Shown here: piece by piece, positions 24,601-36,600 of the stretch
How the letters are laid out: each line of letters begins with the position of its first letter
How positions within the stretch are numbered: the first letter of the stretch is position 1
Assembly (NCBI RefSeq): GCF_030247185.1
Contig: NC_080572.1
Span: forward strand, 302,051,656-302,115,655
Length of the DNA: 64,000 nucleotides
Source: Malaya genurostris
Taxonomy: Eukaryota > Arthropoda > Insecta > Diptera > Culicidae
Reading direction: 5' to 3'
Translations under genes and position numbers: made by a program
The notes under the pieces: generated by a model
Told to the model about the DNA's origin: nothing
Databases searched by the model: none
The model's input: only the letters and a program-made list of their open reading frames with translations

Positions 24601-27600
24601 TAATGTTAAATAAATCAAAAAATATTCAAATTTCTGTAAAGTGAGCCGAACAATTGAAGTCTTACCGTAATTCTTGGCTGGTGTAATTTGTGTCTGTGTG
24701 GGTGTTTGTGTGAGTGTTTGTTTATCTGGTAATGATGATATGCTACTAAATGGAATTTCGGATTCAGTAACAGTGACTGTTGTCTGAGGAAGTTGATCAT
24801 CTTCGTGAACAGTGACGATTTCAGTAACCTGTTCCTTCTTCCCGACCTTCTTCTTGATGACGCGTTTCTTAACGACTTGTTTCTTCGGTTTGCCTTCCTC
24901 AGTGATTACTTCAGTGACCTTGATCTCTTCAGGAAGCTCTTGGACGATGGCTTCTTGAGGTTCAAATGATATTGGTTTGAATTCGGTGGCTTCTTCAAAC
25001 GGAATTTCAGATTCGGTAACAGTGACTGTTGTCTGAGGAAGTTGATCATCTTCTTGAACAGTGACGATCTCAGTAACCTGTTCCTTCTTTCCGGCCTTCT
25101 TCTTGATGACGCGTTTCTTAACGACTTGTTTCTTCGGTTTGCCTTCCTCAGTGATTGTTTCTGTGACCTTGATCTCTTCAGGAAGCTCTTGGACGATGGC
25201 TTCTTGAGGTTCGATTGCTGTTGGTTTGAATTCGGTGGCTTCTTCAAACGGAATTTCAGACTCGGTAACTGTGACTGTTGTCTGAGGAAGTTGATCATCT
25301 TCTTGAACAGTGACGATCTCAGTAACCTGTTCCTTCTTTCCGGCCTTCTTCTTGATGACGCGTTTCTTAACGACTTGTTTCTTCGGTTTGCCTTCCTCAG
25401 TGATTACTTCAGTGACCTTGATCTCTTCAGGAAGTTCTTGGACGATAGCTTCTTGAGGTTCAAATGATATTGGTTTGAATTCGGTGGCTTCTTCAAACGG
25501 AATTTCAGACTCGGTAACAGTGACTGTTGTCTGAGGAAGTTGATCATCTTCTTGAACAGTGACGATCTCAGTAACCTGTTCCTTCTTTCCGGCCTTCTTC
25601 TTGATGACGCGTTTCTTAACGACTTGTTTCTTCGGTTTGCCTTCCTCAGTGATTGTTTCTGTGACCTTGATCTCTTCAGGAAGCTCTTGGACGATGGCTT
25701 CTTGAGGTTCAAATGATATTGGTTTGGATTCGGTGGCTTCTTCAAACGGAATTTCAGACTCGGTAACAGTGACTGTTGTCTGAGGAAGTTGATCATCTTC
25801 TTGAACAGTGACGATCTCAGTAACCTGTTCCTTCTTTCCGGCCTTCTTCTTGATGACGCGTTTCTTAACGACTTGTTTCTTCGGTTTGCCTTCCTCAGTG
25901 ATTACTTCAGTGACCTTGATCTCTTCAGGAAGTTCTTGGACGATGGCTTCTTGAGGTTCAAATGATATTGGTTTGAATTCGGTGGCTTCTTCAAACGGAA
26001 TTTCAGACTCGGTAACAGTGACTGTTGTCTGAGGAAGTTGATCATCTTCTTGAACAGTGACGATCTCAGTGACCTGTTCCTTCTTTCCGGCCTTCTTCTT
26101 AATGACGCGTTTCTTAACGACTTGTTTCTTCGGTTTGCCTTCCTCAGTGATTGCTTCAGTGACCTTGATCTCTTCAGGAAGCTCTTGGACGATGGCTTCT
26201 TGAGGATCAAATGATATTGGTTTGAACTCGGTGGCTTCTTCAAACGGAATTTCAGACTCGGTAACAGTGACTGTTGTCTGAGGAAGTTGATCATCTTCTT
26301 GAACAGTGACGATCTCAGTAACCTGTTCCTTCTTTCCGGCCTTCTTCTTGATGACGCGTTTCTTAACGACTTGTTTCTTCGGTTTGCCTTCCTCAGTGAT
26401 TGTTTCTATGACCTTGATCTCTTCAGGAAGCTCTTGAACGATGGCTTCTTGAGGTTCAAATGATATTGGTTTGAATTCGGTGGCTTCTTCAAACGGAATT
26501 TCAGACTCGGTAACAGTGACTGTTGTCCGAGGAAGTTGATCATCTTCTTGAACAGTGACGATCTCAGTAACCTGTTCCTTCTTTCCGGCCTTCTTCTTGA
26601 TGACGCGTTTCTTAACGACTTGTTTCTTCGGTTTGCCTTCCTCAGTGATTACTTCAGTGACCTTGATCTCTTCAGGAAGCTCTTGGACGATGGCTTCTTG
26701 AGGTTCGATTGGTGTTGGTTTGAATTCGGTGGCTTCTTCAAACGGAATTTCAGATTCGGTAACAGTGACTGTTGTCTGAGGAAGTTGATCATCTTCTTGA
26801 ACAGTGACGATCTCAGTAACATGATCCTTCTTTCCGGCCTTCTTCTTGATAACCCGTTTCTTAACGACTTGTTTCTTCGGTTTGCCTTCCTCAGTGATTG
26901 TTTCTGTGACCTTGATCTCTTCAGGAAGCTCTTGGACGATGGCTTCTTGAGGTTCGATTGCTGTTGGTTTGAATTCGGTGGCTTCTTCAAACGGAATTTC
27001 AGACTCGGTAACAGTGACTGTTGTCTGAGGAAGTTGATCATCTTCTTGAACAGTGACGATCTCAGTAACCTGTTCCTTCTTTCCGGCCTTCTTCTTGATG
27101 ACGCGTTTCTTAACGACTTGTTTCTTCGGTTTGCCTTCCTCAGTGATTGTTTCAGTGACCTTGATCTCTTCAGGAAGCTCTTGGACGATGGCTTCTTGAG
27201 GATCAAATGATATTGGTTTGAACTCGGTGGCTTCTTCAAACGGAATTTCAGACTCGGTAACAGTGACTGTTGTCTGAGGAAGTTGATCATCTTCTTGAAC
27301 AGTGACGATCTCAGTAACCTGTTCCTTCTTTCCGGCCTTCTTCTTGATGACGCGTTTCTTAACGACTTGTTTCTTCGGTTTGCCTTCCTCAGTGATTGTT
27401 TCTGTGACCTTGATCTCTTCAGGAAGCTCTTGGACGATGGCTTCTTGAGGTTCAAATGATATTGGTTTGAATTCGGTGGCTTCTTCAAACGGAATTTCAG
27501 ACTCGGTAACAGTGACTGTTGTCTGAGGAAGTTGATCATCTTCTTGAACAGTGACGATCTCAGTAACCTGTTCCTTCTTTCCGGCCTTCTTCTTGATGAC

Positions 27601-30600
27601 GCGTTTCTTAACGACTTGTTTCTTCGGTTTGCCTTCCTCAGTGATTACTTCAGTGACCTTGATCTCTTCAGGAAGCTCTTGGACGATGGCTTCTTGAGGT
27701 TCAAATGATATTGGTTTGAATTCGATGGCTTCTTCAAACGGAATTTCAGACTCAGTAACAGTGACTGTTGTCTGAGGAAGTTGATCATCTTCTTGAACAG
27801 TGACGATCTCAGTAACCTGTTCCTTCTTTCCGGCCTTCTTCTTGATGACGCGTTTCTTAACGACTTGTTTCTTCGGTTTGCCTTCCTCAGTGATTACTTC
27901 AGTGACCTTGATCTCTTCAGGAAGCTCTTGGACGATGGCTTCTTGAGGTTCAAATGATATTGGTTTGAATTCGATGGCTTCTTCAAACGGAATTTCAGAC
28001 TCAGTAACAGTGACTGTTGTCTGAGGAAGTTGATCATCTTCTTGAACAGTGACGATCTCAGTAACCTGTTCCTTCTTTCCGGCCTTCTTCTTGATGACGC
28101 GTTTCTTAACGACTTGTTTCTTCGGTTTGCCTTCCTCAGTGATTGTTTCTGTGACCTTGATCTCTTCTGGAAGCTCTTGGACGATGGCTTCTTGAGGTTC
28201 AAATGATATTGGTTTGAATTTGGTGGCTTCTTCAAACGGCATTTCAGATTCGGTAACAGTGACTGTTGTCTGAGGAAGTTGATCATCTTCTTGAACAGTG
28301 ACGATCTCAGTAACCTGTTCCTTCTTTCCGGCCTTCTTCTTGATGACGCGTTTCTTAACGACTTGTTTCTTCGGTTTGCCTTCCTCAGTGATTGTTTCTG
28401 TGACCTTGATCTCTTCAGGAAGCTCTTGAACGATGGCTTCTTGAGGTTCAAATGATATTGGTTTGAATTCGGTGGCTTCTTCAAACGGAATTTCAGATTC
28501 GGTAACAGTGACTGTTGTCTGAGGAAGTTGATCATCTTCTTGAACAGTGACGATCTCAGTAACCTGTTCCTTCTTTCCGGCCTTCTTCTTGATGACGCGT
28601 TTTTTAACGACTTGTTTCTTCGGTTTGCCTTCCTCAGTGATTACTTCAGTGACCTTGATCTCTTCAGGAAGTTCTTGGACGATGGCTTCTTGAGGTTCAA
28701 ATGATATTGGTTTGAATTCGGTGGCTTCTTCAAACGGAATTTCAGACTCGGTAACAGTGACTGTTGTCTGAGGAAGTTGATCATCTTCTTGAACAGTGAC
28801 GATCTCAGTAACCTGTTCCTTCTTTCCGGCCTTCTTCTTGATGACGCGTTTCTTAACGACTTGTTTCTTCGGTTTGCCTTCCTCAGTGATTGTTTCTGTG
28901 ACCTTGATCTCTTCAGGAAGCTCTTGGACGATAGCTTCTTGAGGTTCAAATGATATTGGTTTGAATTCGGTGGCTTCTTCAAACGGAATTTCAGACTCGG
29001 TAACAGTGACTGTTGTCTGAGGAAGTTGATCATCTTCTTGAACAGTGACGATCTCAGTAACCTGTTCCTTCTTTCCGGCCTTCTTCTTGATGACGCGTTT
29101 CTTAACGACTTGTTTCTTCGGTTTGCCTTCCTCAGTGATTGTTTCTGTGACCTTGATCTCTTCAGGAAGCTCTTGGACGATGGCTTCTTGAGGTTCAAAT
29201 GATATTGGTTTGAATTCGGTGGCTTTTTCAAACGGAATTTCAGACTCGGTAACAGTGACTGTTGTCTGAGGAAGTTGATCATCTTCTTGAACAGTGACGA
29301 TCTCAGTAACCTGTTCCATCTTTCCGGCCTTCTTCTTGATGACGCGTTTCTTAACGACTTGTTTCTTCGGTTTGCCTTCCTCAGTGATTACTTCAGTGAC
29401 CTTGATCTCTTCAGGAAGCTCTTGGACGATGGCTTCTTGAGGTTCGAATGATATTGGTTTGAATTCGGTGGCTTCTTCAAACGGAATTTCAGACTCGGTA
29501 ACAGTGACTGTTGTCTGAGGAAGTTGATCATCTTCTTGAACAGTGACGATCTCAGTAACCTGTTCCTTCTTTCCGGCCTTCTTCTTGATGACGCGTTTTT
29601 TAACGACTTGTTTCTCCGGTTTGCCTTCCTCAGTGATTACTTCAGTGACCTTGATCTCTTCAGGAAGCTCTTGGACGATGGCTTCTTGAGGTTCAAATGA
29701 TATTGGTTTGAATTCGGTGGCTTCTTCAAACGGAATTTCAGACTCGGTAACAGTGACTGTTGTCTGAGGAAGTTGATCATCTTCTTGAACAGTGACGATC
29801 TCAGTAACCTGTTCCTTCTTTCCGGCCTTCTTCTTGATGACGCGTTTCTTAACGACTTGTTTCTTCGGTTTGCCTTCCTCAGTGATTGTTTCTGTGACCT
29901 TGATCTCTTCAGGAAGCTCTTGGACGATGGCTTCTTGAGGTTCAAATGATATTGGTTTGAATTCGGTGGCTTCTTCAAACGGAATTTCAGACTCGGTAAC
30001 AGTGACTGTTGTCTGAGGAAGTTGATCATCTTCTTGAACAGTGACGATCTCAGTAACCTGTTCCTTCTTTCCGGCCTTCTTCTTGATGACGCGTTTCTTA
30101 ACGACTTGTTTCTTCGGTTTGCCTTCCTCAGTGATTACTTCAGTGACCTTGATCTCTTCAGGAAGCTCTTGGACGATGGCTTCTTGAGGTTCGATTGGTG
30201 TTGGTTTGAATTCGGTGGCTTCTTCAAACGGAATTTCAGATTCGGTAACAGTGACTGTTGTCTGAGGAAGTTGATCATCTTCTTGAACAGTGACGATCTC
30301 AGTAACCTGTTCCTTCTTTCCGGCCTTCTTCTTGATGACGCGTTTCTTAACGACTTGTTTCTTCGGTTTGCCTTCCTCAGTGATTGTTTCTGTGACCTTG
30401 ATCTCTTCAGGAAGCTCTTGGACGATGGCTTCTTGAGGTTCAAATGATATTGGTTTGAATTCGGTGGCTTCTTCAAACGGAATTTCAGATTCGGTAACAG
30501 TGACTGTTGTCTGAGGAAGTTGATCATCTTCTTGAACAGTGACGATCTCAGTAACCTGTTCCTTCTTTCCGGCCTTCTTCTTGATGACGCGTTTCTTAAC

Positions 30601-33600
30601 GACTTGTTTCTTCGGTTTGCCTTCCTCAGTGATTGTTTCTGTGACCTTGATCTCTTCAGGAAGCTCTTGGACGATGGCTTCTTGAGGTTCAAATGATATT
30701 GGTTTGAATTCGGTGGCTTCTTCAAACGGAATTTCAGACTCGGCAACAGTGACTGTTGTCTGAGGAAGTTGATCATCTTCTTGAACAGTGACGATCTCAG
30801 TAACTTGTTCCTTCTTTCCGGCCTTCTTCTTGATGACGCGTTTCTTAATGGCTTGTTTCTTCGGTTTGCCTTCCTCAGTGATTACTTCAGTGACCTTGAT
30901 CTCTTCAGGATGCTCTTGGACGATGGCTTCTTGAGGTTCGATTGGTGTTGGTTTGAATTCGGTGGCTTCTTCAAACGGAATTTCAAATTCGGTAACAGTG
31001 ACTGTTGTCTGAGGAAGTTGATCATCTTCTTGAACAGTGACGATCTCAATAACCTGTTCCTTCTTTCCGGCCTTCTTCTTGATGACGCGTTTCTTAACGA
31101 CTTGTTTCTTCGGTTTGCCTTCCTCAGTGATTGTTTCTGTGACCTTGATCTCTTCAGGAAGCTCTTGGACGATGGCTTCTTGAGGTTCAAATGATATTGG
31201 TTTGAATTCGGTGGCTTCTTCAAACGGAATTTCAGATTCGGTAACAGTGACTGTTGTCTGAGGAAGTTGATCATCTTCTTGAACAGTGACGATCTCAGTA
31301 ACCTGTTCCTTCTTTCCGGCCTTCTTCTTGATGACGCGTTTCTTAACGACTTGTTTCTTCGGTTTGCCTTCCTCAGTGATTGTTTCTGTGACCTTGATCT
31401 CTTCAGGAAGCTCTTGGACGATGGCTTCTTGAGGTTCAAATGATATTGGTTTCAATTCGGTGGCTTCTTCAAACGGAATTTCAGATTCGGTAACAGTGAC
31501 TGTTGTCTGAGGAAGTTGATCATCTTCTTGAACAGTGACGATCTCAGTAACCTGTTCCTTCTTTCCGGCCTTCTTCTTGATGACGCGTTTCTTAACGACT
31601 TGTTTCTTCGGTTTGCCTTCCTCAGTGATTACTTCAGTGACCTTGATCTCTTCAGGAAGCTCTTGGACGATGGCTTCTTGAGGTTCAAATGATATTGGTT
31701 TGAATTCAGTGGCTTCTTCAAACGGAATTTCAGACTCGGTAACAGTGACTGTTGTCTGAGGAAGTTGATCATCTTCTTGAACAGTGACGATCTCAGTAAC
31801 CTGTTCCTTCTTTCCGGCCTTCTTCTTGATGACGCGTTTCTTAACGACTTGTTTCTTCGGTTTGCCTTCCTCAGTGATTGTTTCTGTGACCTTGATCTCT
31901 TCAGGAAGCTCTTGGACGATGGCTTCTTGAGGTTCAAATGATATTGGTTTGAATTCGGTGGCTTCTTCAAACGGAATTTCAGATTCGGTAACAGTGACTG
32001 TTGTCTGAGGAAGTTGATCATCTTCTTGAACAGTGACGATCTCAGTAACCTGTTCCTTCTTTCCGGCCTTCTTCTTGATGACGCGTTTCTTAACGACTTG
32101 TTTCTTCGGTTTGCCTTCCTCAGTGATTGTTTCTGTGACCTTGATCTCTTCAGGAAGCTCTTGGACGATGGCTTCTTGAGGTTCGAATGATATTGGTTTG
32201 AATTCGGTGGCTTCTTCAAACGGAATTTCAGACTCGGTAACAGTGACTGTTGTCTGAGGAAGTTGATCATCTTCTTGAACAGTGACGATCTCAGTAACCT
32301 GTTCCTTCTTTCCGGCCTTCTTCTTGATGACGCGTTTCTTAATGACTTGTTTCTTCGGTTTGCCTTCCTCAGTGATTACTTCAGTGACCTTGATCTCTTC
32401 AGGAAGCTCTTGGACGATGGCTTCTTGAGGTTCGATTGGTGTTGGTTTGAATTCGGTGGCTTCTTCAAACGGAATTTCAGATTCGGTAACAGTGACTGTT
32501 GTCAGAGGAAGTTGATCATCTTCTTGAACAGTGACGATCTCAGTAACCTGTTCCTTCTTTCCGGCCTTTTTCTTGATGACGCGTTTCTTAACGACTTGTT
32601 TCTTCGGTTTGCCTTCCTCAGTGATTGTTTCTGTGACCTTGATCTCTTCAGGAAGCTCTTGGATGATGGCTTCTTGAGGTTCAAATGATATTGGTTTGAA
32701 TTCGGTGGCTTCTTCAAACGGAATTTCAGATTCGGTAACAGTGACTGTTGTCTGAGGAAGTTGATCATCTTCTTGAACAGTGACGATCTCAGTAACCTGT
32801 TCCTTCTTTCCGGCCTTCTTCTTGATGACGCGTTTCTTAACGACTTGTTTCTTCGGTTTGCCTTCCTCAGTGATTGTTTCTGTGACCTTGATCTCTTCAG
32901 GAAGCTCTTGGACGATGGCTTCTTGAGGTTCAAATGATATTGGTTTCAATTCGGTGGCTTCTTCAAACGGAATTTCAGATTCGGTAACAGTGACTGTTGT
33001 CTGAGGAAGTTGATCATCTTCTTGAACAGTGACGATCTCAGTAACCTGTTCCTTCTTTCCGGCCTTCTTCTTGATGACGCGTTTCTTAACGACTTGTTTC
33101 TTCGGTTTGCCTTCCTCAGTGATTACTTCAGTGACCTTGATCTCTTCAGGAAGCTCTTGGACGATGGCTTCTTGAGGTTCAAATGATATTGGTTTGAATT
33201 CAGTGGCTTCTTCAAACGGAATTTCAGACTCGGTAACAGTGACTGTTGTCTGAGGAAGTTGATCATCTTCTTGAACAGTGACGATCTCAGTAGCCTGTTC
33301 CATCTTTCCGGCCTTCTTCTTGATGACGCGTTTCTTAACGACTTGTTTCTTCGGTTTGCCTTCCTCAGTGATTGTTTCTGTGACCTTGATCTCTTCAGGA
33401 AGCTCTTGGACGATGGCTTCTTGAGGTTCAAATGATATTGGTTTGAATTCGGTGGCTTCTTCAAACGGAATTTCAGATTCGGTAACAGTGACTGTTGTCT
33501 GAGGAAGTTGATCATCTTCTTGAACAGTGACGATCTCAGTAACCTGTTCCTTCTTTCCGGCCTTCTTCTTGATGACGCGTTTCTTAACGACTTGTTTCTT

Positions 33601-36600
33601 CGGTTTGCCTTCCTCAGTGATTGTTTCTGTGACCTTGATCTCTTCAGGAAGCTCTTGGACGATGGCTTCTTGAGGTTCAAATGATATTGGTTTGAATTCG
33701 GTGGCTTCTTCAAACGGAATTTCAGATTCGGTAACAGTGACTGTTGTCTGAGGAAGTTGATCATCTTCTTGAACAGTGACGATCTCAGTAACCTGTTCCT
33801 TCTTTCCGGCCTTCTTCTTGATGACGCGTTTCTTAACAACTTGTCTCTTCGGTTTGCCTTCCTCAGTGATTACTTCAGTGACCTTGATCTCTTCAGGAAG
33901 CTCTTGGACGATGGCTTCTTGAGGTTCAAATGATATTGGTTCGAATTCAGTGGCTTCTTCAAACGGAATCTCAGACTCGGTAACAGTGACTGTTGTCTGA
34001 GGAAGTTGATCATCTTCTTGAACAGTGACGATCTCAGTAACCTGTTCCTTCTTTCCGGCCTTCTTCTTGATGACGCGTTTCTTAACGACTTGTTTCTTCG
34101 GTTTGCCTTCCTCAGTGATTGTTTCTGTGACCTTGATCTCTTCAGGAAGCTCTTGGACGATGGCTTCTTGAGGTTCAAATGATATTGGTTTGAATTCGGT
34201 GGCTTCTTCAAACGGAATTTCAGATTCGGTAACAGTGACTGTTGTCTGAGGAAGTTGATCATCTTCTTGAACAGTGACGATCTCAGTAACCTGTTCCTTC
34301 TTTCCGGCCTTCTTCTTGATGACGCGTTTCTTAACGACTTGTTTCTTCGGTTTGCCTTCCTCAGTGATTGTTTCTGTGACCTTGATCTCTTCAGGAAGCT
34401 CTTGGACGATGGCTTCTTGAGGTTCAAATGATATTGGTTTGAATTCGGTGGCTTCTTCAAACGGAATTTCAGATTCGGTAACAGTGACTGTTGTCTGAGG
34501 AAGTTGATCATCTTCTTGAACAGTGACGATCTCAGTAACCTGTTCCTTCTTTCCGGCCTTCTTCTTGATGACGCGTTTCTTAACAACTTGTCTCTTCGGT
34601 TTGCCTTCCTCAGTGATTACTTCAGTGACCTTGATCTCTTCAGGAAGCTCTTGGACGATGGCTTCTTGAGGTTCAAATGATATTGGTTCGAATTCAGTGG
34701 CTTCTTCAAACGGAATCTCAGACTCGGTAACAGTGACTGTTGTCTGAGGAAGTTGATCATCTTCTTGAACAGTGACGATCTCAGTAACCTGTTCCTTCTT
34801 TCCGGCCTTCTTCTTGATGACGCGTTTCTTAACGACTTGTTTCTTCGGTTTGCCTTCCTCAATGATTACTTCAGTGACCTTGATCTCTTCAGGAAGCTCT
34901 TGGACGATGGCTTCTTGAGGTTCAAATGTTATTGGTTTGAATTCGGTGGCTTCTTCAAACGGAATTTCAGATTCGGTAACAGTGACCGTTGTCTGAGGAA
35001 GTTGATCATCTTCTTGAACAGTGACGATCTCAGTAACCTGTTCCTTCTTTCCGGCCTTCTTCTTGATGACACGTTTCTTAACGACTTGTTTCTTCGGTTT
35101 GCCTTCCTCAGTGATTGTTTCTGTGACCTTGATCTCTTCAGGAAGCTCTTGGACGATGGCTTCTTGAGGTTCAAATGATATTGGTTTGAATTCGGTGGCT
35201 TCGTCAAACGGAATTTCAGACTCGGTAACAGTGACCGTTGTCTGAGGAAATTGATTATCTTCTAGAACAGTGACGATCTCAGTAACCTGTTCCTTCTTTC
35301 CGACCTTCTTCTTGATGACGCGTTTCTTAACGACTTGTTTCTTCGGTTTGCCTTCCTCAGTGATTACTTCAGTGACCTTGATCTCTTCAGGAAGCTCTTG
35401 GACGGTGGCTTCTTGAGGTTCAAATGATATTGGTTTGAATTCGGTGGCTTCTTCAAACGGAATTTCAGATTCGGTAACAGTGACTGTTGTCTGAGGAAGT
35501 TGATCATCTTCTTGAACAGTGACGATCTCAGTAACCTGTTCCTTCTTTCCGGCCTTCTTCTTGATGACGCGTTTCTTAACGACTTGTTTCTTCGGTTTGC
35601 CTTCCTCAGTGATTGTTTCTGTTACCTTGATCTCTTCAGGAAGCTCTTGGACGATGGCTTCTTGAGGTTCAAATGATATTGGTTTGAATTCGGTGGCTTC
35701 TTCAAACGGAATTTCAGATTCGGTAACAGTGACTGTTGTCTGAGGAAGTTGATCATCTTCTTGAACAGTGACGATCTCAGTAACCTGTTCCTTCTTTCCG
35801 GCCTTCTTCTTGATGACGCGTTTCTTAACGACTTGTTTCTTCGGTTTGCCTTCCTCAGTGATTGTTTCTGTGACCTTGATCTCTTCAGGAAGCTCTTGGA
35901 CGATGGCTTCTTGAGTTTCAAATGATATTGGTTTGAATTCGGTGGCTTCTTCAAACGGAATTTCAGATTCGGTAACAGTGACTGTTGTCTGAGGAAGTTG
36001 ATCATCTTCTTGAACAGTGACGATCTCAGTAACCTGTTCCTTCTTTCCGGCCTTCTTCTTGATGACGCGTTTCTTAACGACTTGTTTCTTCGGTTTGCCT
36101 TCCTCAGTGATTACTTCAGTGACCTTGATCTCTTCAGGAAGCTCTTGGACGATGGCTTCTTGAGGTTCAAATGATATTGGTTTGAATTCAGTGGCTTCTT
36201 CAAACGGAATTTCAGACTCGGTAACAGTGACTGTTGTCTGAGGAAGTTGATCATCTTCTTGAACAGTGACGATCTCAGTAACCTGTTCCTTCTTTCCGGC
36301 CTTCTTCTTGATGACGCGTTTCTTAACGACTTGTTTCTTCGGTTTGCCTTCCTCAGTGATTACTTCAGTGACCTTGATCTCTTCAGGAAGCTCTTGGACG
36401 ATGGCTTCTTGAGGTTCGATTGGTGTTGATTTGAATTCGGTGGCTTCTTCAAACGGAATTTCAGATTCGGTAACAGTGACTGTTGTCTGAGGAAGTTGAT
36501 CATCTTCTTGAACAGTGACGATCTCAGTAACCTGTTCCTTCTTTCCGGTCTTCTTCTTGATGACGCGTTTCTTAACGACTTGTTTCTTCGGTTTGCCTTC

